From positions 5,671,001 through 5,735,000 of the forward strand of contig JAQISU010000097.1 in assembly GCA_029339505.1 (NCBI GenBank): 64,000 nucleotides of DNA. Reading direction: 5' to 3'. The notes beneath the pieces are model-generated. The model searched no databases and was not told the origin of the DNA. It saw only the letters and a program-made list of their open reading frames with translations. Position numbers and translations under genes: made by a program. Each line of letters starts with the position of its first letter. Position 1 is the first letter of the stretch. This document shows positions 40,039-52,574 of this stretch, one piece after another. This DNA comes from Unio delphinus (lineage: Eukaryota; Mollusca; Bivalvia; Unionida; Unionidae).

Positions 40039-41520
40039 TATTGGTGTCTGTGTCTTGGACATTGGTATTCCTAATAAAGAAAACCTGTGGTATCTGATGT
40101 TTACTACGTTCTTTATTATAATTTTAGCAACATGTCTTGTTTACAACTTCAATTTTTCTAGAAATGAAAGTTTTGTTCTACATCCTGGCTGATCTGTTGT
40201 GTGTTCGATTTTTTTTATATCATCTTGTTTAATTGAAGAAAAAAATGTTCATTCTTGCTTTAACATTTCTAAGCAGAATCAGTATTGTTGTATTTAGGAT
40301 TTAGTGGGGTGAAATTATTCATTTAAAATATTATTTTGTGGAAATACAAAGTACTCTTAAATATTATTTTTTTTTTTGCACATATACATTAATTTTGAAT
40401 TATAATGAATTCAGACAAGGACATTTTGGATTATATTACTGTGATTAATTGGAAGCCTGTTAGCACATCAACACACTACAGGGCATTATTACATTGGTAA
40501 ATCGATGCCTTTAGAGATGGGTCATAATCATGGTTTTCTCTCTTCTATTACTAATGTGTACTTTTGTATACGCTTCCCTTTTCACGAGTAAATTCGACAA
40601 CGATTTTCTGACAACCAAAGTTTTAATTTTACTGCTTGGCTGAGATATTTTGAAGTATAGTGAATTCAGACAAGGGCATCTTGGATTATATTATTTTGGT
40701 TGTTTGGTTGAGATTTTTAGATGATATCTTTATAATCAAGAACGATTCAGACAAAAGACTTTATTAATCAACGAAATAATATTTACACCACGATTAAACA
40801 TACAGCATTGAGTGCGCATGTATAGTTTTTAGATGTAAATGTCATGAAAATTATGACAATAATATCTCTACAAATGTACATATTAAAGATAATAATATCA
40901 ACCATTATGTGTACTTTTTGTCTTGACATTCCAAGTCCTTAGTTAGGCGAAAAGATACCGATGCATCATTACATTTGATTTTCAGTTAACAAAAGTTTTT
41001 GAATGAGTTATAAACAGCTTTGGAACAATAATATACATAAAATTCAATCTACTTTGAATAAAGCTAGTCTTCTTAATCGGAACGAAGATTTAAACACGAC
41101 AGAAACGAAGAAAAACACATACTAGTAATTCCTTTCATAATGCAGTATAGTCCCAAACTTCACAAGTTCATAAGAGGAGGGGTTAAAAACCGATCACTTT
41201 TATTTAGGCATTATGGGATTGCGAACTACAAGCAAGATTTATTTACCTCCGAAATTGAAGAGCTTTAAAATGTAAAAAAACTACTCACCGCCGAAAACGA
41301 AGATTTGACAACGGAAGTGCTCCAATAAACATCCGCAATTTTAAGATTTTCAAACATACATCTTAGCACACCTTTTTAAAGAACTTAAAATTTACTTCCA
41401 AGAGATCTATTAGATTGGCTTCAGTAAGTCATGAAACTGACTACTATGAAAAGATAGTCGAATTTGCTAGTAAATCGCCAGATGGAGTCCCATATTTAGC
41501 AACTATGGCGCAGAGTGGTA
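39236..41520. other. AT-rich intronic sequence
   Basis: No gene or clear element seen except (ATT)n at 39,984-40,037. Confidence 0.5.
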
Positions 41521-41525
41521 TAATC

Positions 41526-41670
41526 CTGCATTACCTCAGTTGAACCCCTGAATTCTCACATACCCACATTGACTGAGGTCAAAACGCGAACCCACGTGGA
41601 CAGAGGTAACATGGCAGTGATCGGAAAAGGCGAGCGCTTTTGACCAGTCAGCTACCTGGGGTGGGTGGTT
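41526..41670 (-). mobile_element. tRNA-derived SINE, copy 1
   Basis: On the minus strand it has a tRNA-like head with TGGTCAAAAGCGCTC (box A region) and GTGGGTTCGCGTTTTGA (box B region), followed by CAATGTGGGTATGTGAGAA. The same head and body are found at 55,745 (plus) and 61,265 (minus). Confidence 0.6.
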
Positions 41671-42004
41671 TTTGGTAATGTCGGCCTATTTAATCAAATT
41701 AAATTTAAGTTTTGTTCTAAAATGTAATACTAATATAGTTTAACCAAAGTCTAGTCAATCTTGATTGTGGAATGCTCGGGCAGCTTAAATTCTTAAATGT
41801 TATCTAGAAACTTCCTTACGAAAATTATTGATGGCTGGAGACTGTTTCAATATTTACTGGAATAAAGTTCACGCACTGCTTTCATTGTGAGATCGCTTCA
41901 TGCTACATTCAATCCGGTTCGAACTAAATCACACCTTAAGATTTAATAAATTTAAATTTAAATAAATTTTAACCTCGACCAAACATTTTCACGTAATTTA
42001 AAAT

Positions 42005-43797
42005 TTAACATTTTTCAACGGGCATGACAACAGCTGCCAAGAAGAGGCATTCCAGATCGTGAAAGACCTCACCAGACAGAAGCAACCAAGATTTAGTACC
42101 ATTCAAGACGAAAATGGAAAATGCCTCACAGATGCAAGTGACACTGCAGCAAGATGGACTGAGTATTGTAAAGAACTCTACAACCATCCGTCCACAGGAG
42201 ACCCAGAGGTGCTTAAAGCTCCAAACTCCACAAATGATGATGATTTCCACATTCTCAAAGAAGAGGTGGAGTCAGCAATAAGGGCACTGAAGAATGGGAA
42301 GGCAGCTGGAGTAGACAACATCCCAGCTAAATGTATCAAGAATGGTGGGGAATCAGTGATAGAGCTACTAACAGAAATCTGAAACACAATCTGGCAGACA
42401 GGCGAATGGCCAGCACAGTGGACCCAGTCACTGATTATAACACTCCCCCCAAAAAAGCAATCTCCAGCTGTGCCAAAGTTACAGAACTATCAGTTTGATC
42501 AGCCATGTTAGTAAGGTAATGGTGAAGATCATCTTGAACAGGCTGAACCCACATGCAGAAGAAATAATCTCTGAAGAACAGGCCAGGTTCCTGAGTGGAA
42601 GAAGCACAACAGAACAAATATTACATCTTTGGGTTCTGTGTAAAAAGTACTCACAACATCAACAAAACATATATCATGTGTTCATAGATTTCAAAAAGGC
42701 GTTTGACAGAGTTTGGCATGAGGCATTGTAGGCCACAATGAAGAAGTACAACATGGGTAAAAGTTTACCAATAGGCAATACCATCAAGCAGCTATACGCC
42801 AATTCTACCAGTGCAGTAACTGCTCAAGGTTATATGGGGGACTGGTTCAAGACAACAGTTGGAGTACGGCAAGGCTGTCTCATCTCATCCTCGCTTTTGA
42901 ACATCCACTTAGAGCGCATCATGAGCAATGCCCTGGATTACCACAGTGGGACAATCAGCATTGGAGGGCGTAACATCACCAAACTACGCTTTGCAGACGA
43001 CATTGATGGGCTGGCAAGGCAGTGAAGACGAGCTTGCCACCTTAGTGAAGAACCTGGATGAAACATCTTCAAGATTTGACATGAGCTAAGCGCTGAGAAG
43101 ACAAAGCTGATGAAAAATAGTGGCAAACAGATCTCAGCCAAGATTAAAATCAGAGGACAGGAACTGGAAACAGTAAGCCAGTTCAAGTATTTTGGTTCCA
43201 TAATTATCAAAGAGGGATCAAGAGCAGAAATGTTGTTACGAGCAGCACAAACAACGGCAACTATGTCAAAGCTAAGACCTATCTGGAGAGACAAGAAAAT
43301 CTGTCTGAAAACTAAAATCACACAATTGAGATCACTAGTCATCTAAATCTTTTTGTATTCATGCGAGGTCTGGACCTTGACAGCAGAATTACAACGAAGA
43401 ATCCATGCACTTCAAATGAGATGCTACAGAACCATCCTTGGCATATCTTACATGGACCACATCACAAATAAAGAAGTGCGTAACACCATCAGGTACAAAG
43501 TAGGTCATTAGGCCTCACCACTGTCAAAGCGAGAAAGCTCAAATGGTATGGCCATGTCACTAAAGCCAACAGTTTATCCAAAACAGTACTGCAGGGCAGC
43601 GTCCAGGGTGGCAGAAGGAGAGGTAGACAGAGAAAAAAGGGGACTGACAACATCACAGAATGGACCAGGAAAGGTTTTGCGGAGACACCTGCATTAGCAC
43701 ATGATCGAGACAATTGAGGGGAACTGGTCAGATGTTCAGCAGCACAACACTTCGACGACCACACTAGGTCAAGAGACTGATGATGATGATGATGGGC
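42005..43797 (+). mobile_element. Truncated RTE-like LINE, dead
   Basis: 5'-truncated non-LTR retrotransposon. Reverse-transcriptase motifs appear in successive broken frames: ALKNGKAAGVDNIPAKCI, then FIDFKKAFDRVWHE, GVRQGCLISSSLLNIHLERIM, and the catalytic core LRFADDIDGLA. Several stops and frame changes interrupt them. The 3' end is a (GAT)n-like tail at 43,780-43,797, typical of RTE-clade elements. Clade assignment is by motif style only. Confidence 0.75.
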
Positions 43798-43968
43798 CTT
43801 ACAATTAATAAATACTGTAGTCTAACTAATTAAATAATAATAACAACGGAAGACACTTTACAATAGATGATTGTATGATTTTTTTAAAGTAAGAAGTAAA
43901 ACCGACAAAATGTAAAAATAAGTTTTTAAATATCAAAATTTAACAGACGTTGGTGCTCACACATAAAA

Positions 43969-44693
43969 ATGTTAATGCTGCAATGCAAAATAAGTGTTTT
44001 ATGCAAGGCTGCATATCTTGAGCTGAGACTCATCAGTTCCATTCGCAAATATCTTTCAGTTGATGCTACTAAAACACGTGTGTGTTCATTAGTACTTTCA
44101 AGATTGGACTATTGTAACTCAATGATGTCTGGTTCGTCACAATACATAATCCAGAAACTTTAAAAAGTTCAAAACACTGCTGTTCGGATCATCTTTAGAG
44201 TACCTCGATCAGAGCACACCTCACCACTGATCTCTACCCTACACTGGCTATATCTATTCGATACAGAATCAAACACAAAATGTGTTCTCTGTGGTACGTT
44301 TCACTGACAGACTCCAGTCCAACATAACTATCCGGCCTCACCCATGTGTACACACCAGCAAGATCCTTACGCTCCTCTTCTGACAAACTTATACTCGTTG
44401 TTCCCACTATGAAAACGAAGTCATATAAACAACATTCTTTTCCATACCATGGAACGAATTGCCCATTAAAATTAGACACAAAGACACAGTGATCCCTTTC
44501 AAGAGTACTCTTGAAACTCGCCTTTTTCTACAGCAATAACAAACATAAAGACCTACAAATGTTTCCTATCTAACTAATTTCAGCATTTTTTTGTTTTCCA
44601 ATTTCATTGTGGGTTTTTTTTGTTGTTGTTGTATACATATCATTATAGATGTTGTAAAGCGCTTAGAGCTTCTAAAGGTTAAGCGCTATAAAA

Positions 44694-44746
<53 letters not shown>

Positions 44747-44747
44747 G
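43969..44747 (+). mobile_element. L2/CR1-like LINE 3' end, plus copy
   Basis: Encodes the post-RT region with SLVLSRLDYCNSMMSG, broken by stops, and ends in AAGCGCTATAAAAG followed by an (ATT)n tail (44,696-44,746). Homologous to the minus-strand copy at 44,802-45,560. Confidence 0.7.
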
Positions 44748-44800
44748 TGCTGGGGTGGAGCTTAAGGGTGTCAACGAAATGTTAGCGAAAATATTATCAT

Positions 44801-44801
<1 letters not shown>

Positions 44802-44897
<96 letters not shown>

Positions 44898-45560
44898 CTT
44901 TGTATAGCACCTAATCTTAATAAGCTCTAATCGCTTTACAACATCTATAATGATATGACTATACTACAGAAAAACAAAACCCAAAACCCATGAAACTTGG
45001 AAAACAAAAACATGCTTAAATTTGAAAACATATAATATACAAAACATTATTAGGTCTCTAAGTTTGATCCTGCAGTCGAAAAAGGTGAGTATTAAGCGCA
45101 ATCTTAAAAGGGACCACTGTGTCTTTGTGTCGATTTTCAATTGGCAATTCGTTCCACATCGCCGGGCCCTGGTGTGCAAAAGAACGTTGTCCATATGACT
45201 TCATTTTCATAGTGGGAACAATGACTATACGATTGTTAGAAGAGGAGCGTAAGGATCTTGCTGGTGTATACACATGGGTGAGGCCGGATAGGTATGTTGG
45301 ACTGGAGTCTGTCAGTGAAACATAGCAAAGAGAACAAATTTTGTGTTTGATTCTGTATCGAATGGATAGCCAGGTTATGTTACAAAGCAGTGGTGGGGTG
45401 TGCTCTGATCGAGGTACTATAAAGATGATCCGAGCAGATGTGTTTTGAACTTTTTGAAGTTTCTGGAGTAGATATTGTGACGAACGAGCCATAATTGAGT
45501 TACAATAGTCTAATCTTGAAAGTACTAATGAATACACAAGTGTTTTAGTGGCATCCACTT
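44802..45560 (-). mobile_element. L2/CR1-like LINE 3' end, minus copy
   Basis: A 166-codon frame (45,558-45,058) encodes the C-terminal part of an L2/CR1-type reverse transcriptase protein (SLVLSRLDYCNSIMARS, GQRSFAHQGPAMWNELP). The element's 3' tail is the (AAT)n tract at 44,802-44,895, so the two copies face each other tail to tail. Confidence 0.75.
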
Positions 45561-45575
45561 ACGTATATACATGTA

Positions 45576-45631
45576 TGTATGTATGTATGTATGTATGTAT
45601 GTATGTATGTATGTATGTATGTATGTATGTA

Positions 45632-45681
<50 letters not shown>

Positions 45682-45720
45682 CGTGTGTGTGTTTGTGTAT
45701 GCGTGCGTGCGTGTGTGTGT
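45576..45720. repeat. (ATGT)n / (GT)n compound microsatellite
   Basis: About 15 copies of ATGT pass into a (GT)n tract with GC interruptions. Confidence 0.95.
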
Positions 45721-45957
45721 AACCGATTCTACTGACATATACACATACAAATGATAAAGGTCCCAGAGTATTACCTCATATTCGTTTTTAAAAAATTCTT
45801 TCGAATTCATATTGGTTATAATAATGCTTAATAAAGAAGTAATTAAAGTCTACAGTCTTCACGTTCAAAAAGTATTATGGTTATTTTAAATATTAATATT
45901 TTACATCTGCAGTAACATTACTGCATTGTAATCCTTTATTTGAGATATTTTACTTAC

Positions 45958-46191
45958 GTTCTTTCTAACCCTCTTTTCATATGCACCATACTGTTTTCTA
46001 TGTGATTTGGGATGATTTAGGACTTTCCCATCTCTCACCGTGTTCGATCCCACAGCTTCAATCCATTTTTTGGGTGGTAAATAGGGTCTTTGGGGAATAG
46101 AACCTTTTTGTCCCATTATCACTCTTTTGATTACATCCAAGTTCAACACATTGCACCATATTTGCTGTACAAAATTACCATCGAAAGACAT
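45958..46191 (-). CDS. Probable first coding exon of the same gene
   Basis: Begins MSFDGNFVQQIW at 46,191 and encodes 78 codons up to GAAC|GTAAGT at 45,957. It ends in phase 0, exactly what the 38,109 exon needs, and the joint ...EKRVRKN / ARLLYHRF... reads as one basic helix. The segment includes PYLPPKKWIEAVGSN. The intron would be about 7.85 kb and is filled with transposon remnants. Other small exons in between cannot be excluded. Confidence 0.5.
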
Positions 46192-46495
46192 ATCACATAG
46201 ACATTTACGTGGGTAAATTAATACTTGAATAGCTGGGTTGGATTGAAACGATATTTGTACGCCATACCAGTTTTTGTCATGCGGAAAATACCGACTGCTT
46301 ACAGATTGGCGAATAATTTTTCATTTATAAAAAGCGTACTTTAAATTTAATTAAACATTTTTTAGGTGTGCATAGATAACAAATGAGGTGTTTTTTATGA
46401 CGATAATAATATTACATGTTTGTACAATATATGTGGCCAGTGACCTTTAAGTAAGATTATTGATCTAACCCTGCCTAACCATTTGTGATACGTTT

Positions 46496-47236
46496 TTAAG
46501 ACGAAGCTTTCATTACCAAACAGAGTTGCTTTGAGTGAAACATCTGCAGTTTGGCTTCGTCTTGAAAACAGAGTGTTACCTGTTTGGTTGCATGCGATTC
46601 AGAAGCGCTGATGCCCTCTGTACCACAGTCTTCTTTTTTGTTTTGGAGTTTTTGTTTGTCGCTCCCGCAAGAGTCCGCTTGCAAATGGTCACTTGCTGTA
46701 GGACTTAACCCAAGCTCGAGTCGTCTACATGAGGCAGGAGACCTTTTCGTATTTCTAGCACGCCTTCGTCTGTTCGGTGTTGGTGAAGAAGGAGTTGACT
46801 CATCGCCAGAAAAGGTAATAACACTTAAGGAGTCTCCGGTCTCTTTCCTTCTCAAATGGGATTTTAGTCTTGGAGACTTGTTCGATGGAATATTACATAC
46901 GTAAGTGTTTTCTTCGTCATCATCAACATCATCGCCACGAAAACAACATCGCAACATACACTGTATTCTTTTCTCGATGGAAAGTTCGTTACTTAAGTCA
47001 CAATTTTTATTTGTATCGCCGTTTGAAGTATGAAACAGGTTCAAACTAAAATCTCCGCCATATTTTTCTGGCTTTACAAATCGATGATCCATTCCGAGGA
47101 AAAGCAGAAGTCTGTCCCTTATCACCGCCAAACACCCTCTTATCGAAGCTGCAAGATATCCCAATCTCGTCCTGATTCGAAAATAGAGTCGGTCTCGCAT
47201 TTTTGAGGATATACATTTTTCTTTTGTTGACGCCAT
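46496..47236 (-). CDS. Unknown 246-residue protein
   Basis: Single-exon frame from MASTKEKCISSK at 47,236, with a good context (AACGATGG), to TAA at 46,496. The N-terminal part is basic and amphipathic with a hydrophobic stretch (LGYLAASIRGCLAVIRDRLLLFLG), followed by IEKRIQCMLRCCF and an acidic DDVDDDEEN run. The second half is Ser/Pro/Arg-rich (STPSSPTPNRRRRARNTKRS) and probably disordered, with a possible nuclear localisation signal. I do not recognise it. It lies upstream of and on the same strand as the exon at 46,191, so a shared transcript is possible but no splice evidence joins them. Confidence 0.5.
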   Translation of the reverse strand: MASTKEKCISSKMRDRLYFRIRTRLGYLAASIRGCLAVIRDRLLLFLGMDHRFVKPEKYGGDFSLNLFHTSNGDTNKNCDLSNELSIEKRIQCMLRCCFRGDDVDDDEENTYVCNIPSNKSPRLKSHLRRKETGDSLSVITFSGDESTPSSPTPNRRRRARNTKRSPASCRRLELGLSPTASDHLQADSCGSDKQKLQNKKEDCGTEGISASESHATKQVTLCFQDEAKLQMFHSKQLCLVMKASS

Positions 47237-47348
47237 CGTTTTGACACAAACTTTTTTGAATTTTCGCAAGTTTCCATCATGTAAGCTTGAAAAACCTTGA
47301 AAATCCCCAAATCAGCTCGATGTGCATCATATTTTGATGTCGAGCTTT

Positions 47349-47375
47349 TGACGTCAGCGAAAAACTATGACGTCA
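47349..47375. promoter_or_regulatory. Two CRE palindromes upstream of the 246-residue gene
   Basis: TGACGTCA occurs at 47,349-47,356 and again at 47,368-47,375, about 115-140 bp upstream of the ATG at 47,236. This is the consensus site for CREB/ATF bZIP factors and, doubled, is a good promoter-proximal candidate. Confidence 0.6.
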
Positions 47376-47479
47376 TACCAAACGGTGTCATCATATGGCG
47401 CCATTTGTAAGGTCATTTACAAACGTTAACGTTACTATAATCCATCTATGTCTCTTTAGCATATTTTCGAGAGCTGAAG

Positions 47480-49000
47480 CATGGAAAAGCACCATTGTAC
47501 TTCCCCATTTTGTTCTAGTGATACGCATTCTGGTAAAATGATTCTCCTACAGCTTAAACCTGGCATCATAGCCAGTAGTTACCGATTCTGTTTGCATATT
47601 AATTATTAAAACTTTGCTAATTGTCCTTTTTATCCATAAACCAACCATATGCATAGCGGACATATTTTTACCATTTGAAAAAGCAACAGTTTTCTAAAGA
47701 TTTGTGGGGTTCAATGTTGGAGAAATTGAACCTACAATGCCATAATAAAGACCACGATCGCTTGAGACTCTCCATCAAACACGACAGTCAACTTTTTGGA
47801 TCAAGCTTGACTGAATTAAATCCTTCCAAAGTCATCGACGAAACTGAAAAATGCCCGTTTAATACGATCAATGGAAAAGCCACTCTTTGCAAGACACGCG
47901 TTTCACATGATAAAGGTAGCGGACCACGCAGAAATGTTACTGGTAGACGAACATCGAAGTGCAATATTTAATATTGACCAAATTGACAACTTACAAGATC
48001 AAATAAGCTTATCCCTTGACATCTTCGTGGGCCAAACGAATGCAGAGAAGAATGAGACAGCAGAATGGAAAAAAAAACATAGATGAACATTATACGATTG
48101 GCCAGACCCAAACAACGAAGAGAAGCAGAACGCCTTTTGCTGCAAACAGGCATTTCTCAAGAAAACGCGTTTCATTCCTAAAATAATGAAACTTCAAGAC
48201 AACTTGGCTCCTCGGTATACGTTGAAATTATACCCTCAAGTCGTTCGTGTGTCGAGGACCTGATTACAATGTCGTGAAATGCATTAATGTGTATCATCCT
48301 CAAGAACAATTCAATAAACTGTGTAACACGATTTCTTAAATGCAATTAAGTTTGAGAGAAATGTTACCAAATATCTGCTACTTGCGACGAACACGTTCAT
48401 TTTGTAGTGATACAGTGAGTGTTTTGCGAACAAACCATGCATTCCTGAAAGAAAAGAACAATGCTCTTCTTGCAAAGGAATCGTTGTCACTCACTTGTTA
48501 CAAAACAACATCATATAATAAAATTAACCAGATGAAAAATATGTACACAATATTGAGGTTGTGAACCACTTGTGGATATCCTATTTGAACATATAACCAA
48601 ACGGAACATGTTTGTACTGGAAAGAAAAGATGCTGTTTTTTTACCAAATTTTGAACTTTGAACATCTATGTTGCATTAAACAATATGAAAATAAGCTGCA
48701 GGAAGATTGAAAGGTAGTCCAGCATAAAACGAAAAGAAACAAATGGATCTTTGACTTCGTACACGAGCGACTGGCATCCAAACCCCCTAATGTTTGCATA
48801 ATTTGTGATTGTGAGATGTGTATACAAAAGCCTACATGTGTTCAATGTCGCGTTATTATTCCAGGAAGACGTGCACAAACCTTTCGAGGACCCCACTCTT
48901 GCCGATTTTGCGGAATGGATCTTAGACACGGCTTTATGGAAAGCGGCAGGTACCAGGCGGTGACTAAAATATTTCCCTATACTTTTATGGACAACAATTA
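47480..49000 (+). pseudogene. Broken coding-like region of unknown family
   Basis: Several plus-strand frames follow each other with overlapping ends: 47,675-47,970 (QFSKDLWGSMLEKLNLQC), 47,871-48,085 (LFARHAFHMIKVADHAEMLL), 48,086-48,260 (TLYDWPDPNNEEKQNAFC) and 48,721-49,000, the last with four CxxC-like pairs (CIICDC, CVQC, CRFC). The composition is protein-like but no frame is longer than 100 codons, and I do not recognise the family. Either a decayed gene or transposon, or a few unannotated small exons. Confidence 0.3.
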
Positions 49001-49597
49001 GTGGCTCTGACAAGAATAAGTGACTCCTACCGGCGTCTTTCCATGCCATAGATAGTTATTGGGACTCATCTGATATGTTGCAGTCACGGCTCACACTTTC
49101 TCCTGATTTGAAGAATTTTTTATTCAGAACACAGTACAGAATATCCAACAATCACCACGAAAGGAACCATGCTCATCATCATCAAAGTGGGACAAAACAG
49201 TTTAAAGATTCCATGAGCTATTTGGCCATGCTGTTGAGTATGATGCCTCAAATTCTTGGAATTACAGAAATAGCAAAATATTATTTTTCACATTTTCAAT
49301 ACCAAAGTCAATCACTACATTGTATTTCCTCGATATATTGATGTTAGATATTACAACCTCCATGCACACTGAAGAATAAGAAGCTTGTATTCTTGGTACT
49401 CGTTCTTCAAAACTGCTTGACTTTCAACATTATGAGCCCAACTCTGAATAAGCCATGGGAATGATCATCTGTTGCCTGCCAGTGTTGTTACAGTATGGTG
49501 GTAAATTGCCAATGGCTGTAGAATCTACAAATTTATGTTATGAAATAAAGGATGACCACCCATTTCCTATTTGTTTGTAAGAAGGATATCACATGTT

Positions 49598-49631
<34 letters not shown>

Positions 49632-49773
49632 ACAGTAAAACCTGTCTTGAAAAACCACTGATTTGTGAGGCCACCTGTATTGAGTCAATGCAAAAATTTA
49701 TTAATTATATAGCAATTTCTAATTTTCTATTATGAGAGACCATAATTGTTTGGCAAGAGAGGTGGTATGTATG

Positions 49774-49841
<68 letters not shown>

Positions 49842-52574
49842 TTTGTATGCTCTAAATAGCATAGTATATAGTATCCTTTACCATCCAGAATATAAACTCT
49901 CTATACCTGTAGAACTTGCTTGTTTGTGGTATTGTTTTGGTGTTTTAAAGGACAACTAAAATCGAATATTTGAACTGAGGCAATTGGAGCAAAGTGCACT
50001 GCTCACACACATCAGTGTAGCCAGCCCAGGGTTGCATTCCAACCCATACCCTTTCAGTTCGATTAAAGCACACTAAATAATCAATGGGCCACTGCATCCC
50101 CCTGCGGAACACGAAAGTAAATTCAATATGTGACAGCAGTATACTGTAAGGGATAGTACTGCATGTTAAGGGATAGTACTGCATGTTAAGGGATAGTACT
50201 GCATGTTAAGGGACAGTACTGCATGTTAAGGGATAGTACTGCATGTTAATTGCCTTCAGCTTCTTACAAACAATTTTATTTGGAATGGATACCTGGTATA
50301 ATGTTTTCATATTTTTTAATGTAAATTATTAGTAGTGTCCTTGTTGCACAATTGGGCATATTATGTGCATTCAATTAGCATGAATTTTAGTATTTTCCAT
50401 AAATTGCATGAGAATGGTGTAATAAAACTTGGCACACTGATGAAGACATTAATGGCTGTGCTTTAAACTTCTTTCATAATCTAGGGACACGTTTCAGAGC
50501 TGTACCAACAGGAAATATGGACAAATCCCAACAGGGGATATGAACAAATCCCAAGAGCGATTATGAACAGACCAGAAGTGGGATTATGGACAGACCCCAA
50601 TAAGGAACAAAAACAGCTGATCTACAAAGCTGAATTTTTTTTTGATGGCACTTATATCATAAATAAAATTCAGGATTTTTTAAAAAATATTTGTTTCTGT
50701 GAAAAATTTATTTTGATGTACATGAAGAAAAGACCCATTAAACTAAGCTGGAACCTCACCTTTTACATAAATTGGGGAATGACAGAAAAACAAACAAAAG
50801 CCCATTTCTTATGGAATTTAATTTCTACTTGATCACGCAAAAAGATAAATGACTATTGAGGGATATCATAACATAGATTTACATAATAACACAATCACAT
50901 TTATACACTACAACATTATTGTCCTAGACTTCCCAGGATATGAAATAACCTCACTCTTGTCAAATAGGAAGACAAATTGAACCACAGTGTATCTCATAGT
51001 AATTATGCCAGGTCTCTTGTAAAAAATGCACCCAGTGTGCAAAAGAAGAGCAACATCAAGGGGAATAACTCTTTCAACATAACAATACAAAAGTACACAT
51101 GAAAACTGTATCAAATTTCATTAATAAATGATCAAGTCTTTAGCAAACTGATATTCAGTTTAGGAATAGTTCAAAGCCATTATCTCTAAAATAAAATGAA
51201 GCCAAAGTTTATACCCCCTTCATTTAGTTCTTGTTTTGCACTGAAAATGAATGTATAAAAGCTATGAAATTTACAATGTTTATAAATACATAATAAAAAC
51301 CACTCTCTCTTTCTCTCTCTCTATGTTGATGTGTGTGTGTGTGTGTGCTTAAATCATGATTTCAAAAGGTACCCAACATAATTATTACCAATTATACTGT
51401 AGCTAAAGGTCTGAAAATCTGAGATTCTTGAAAGGCTATGATAATGATAAAGATTCTCAACGTAAAACAGAAACAAATGTTTAAACGTTTCTGCTAAACT
51501 TTCAAAAAACTTGTTCATTCTATGAGGTAATTTAAGGACTAGCATACAAAAGGGCATTTACTGAAATACAGGCCCAAAATAACAGGACAATGCACTAGTG
51601 AAAAAAAAAGTTCACAATATCAAATTTGACTGTACCTGAGCAATAGCAAGTACTAAATCGCATAATGCAGAACTGAACATATTCCATCCACAAACATGAA
51701 CAATTGGAAAATTCAGCTTGGCTAATGAGAATTTCTAATGTGTTTGCTGGGTTTTGGTTACTACCCCATCATATCTACAGATATATCCTGCCACTATAAA
51801 AACAAGGGGTCTTTTGGAACTTAACCAATCATAAAGGGACAGGTATTTTGTCACTGGTCAAGCCCCAAATTAAACATTCTTGACCATTGCCAGACAGTTC
51901 CAGAGAAGTCAAAAGGCTGGACATTTTGAGTCTTTTGGGTCAAGCAATAGTTTTTTTTTGAAAACATAGCACATACCTATATAGTTGCTGAGTGGCTGTA
52001 TCTCTCTCCTCCACCCATGCTTTTTTTTGTACAAGATAATTTCATACCAATTTGGACTAATTCACAAGACTGTCAATTAATTAATTTCTCTCAGATTTCA
52101 CAACAATATGGAATATTTTGAATATAAATTATCGGTGGCCCTATCTACTCCTGTCAAATGAACTACTGAAAACATGAAGAAAACATGAAAGACCTTGCCA
52201 GTGTCACTAGGTAACTGACAATAAATACTCTGTTGTGTAAATCTGATCAGCACACGACATGGGCTTGCAGTCTATGGTTCCATATAACAATGAAAAAATA
52301 CAGCAATACATTCTTAACTTTAAAAGTGTTGTGAGAAGATGACACATTTGACAAGGCAGCAGACATTAAGATGGTTGTGTTGAAAATGTTTGTGTTTGAA
52401 GTTGGTTGTGTTGAATATAAACACAACTTATATTTCATAGAAGGGAAAAATACAATTTACATTTAATATAAACTGAATAAGTATACCATACAGAGCGATT
52501 TTAACTTAGTTTCTTGGAAAACTCTACAGGACATCCAACATTATGGGAAATAGAAGAAATGAAAACTCGTCAAG
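49001..52574. other. Non-coding host stretch
   Basis: No gene seen. Microsatellites: (TA)n at 49,600-49,628 and 49,771-49,827 followed by (CA)n, and a 20-bp tandem repeat GGGATAGTACTGCATGTTAA (50,150-50,250). Confidence 0.55.
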
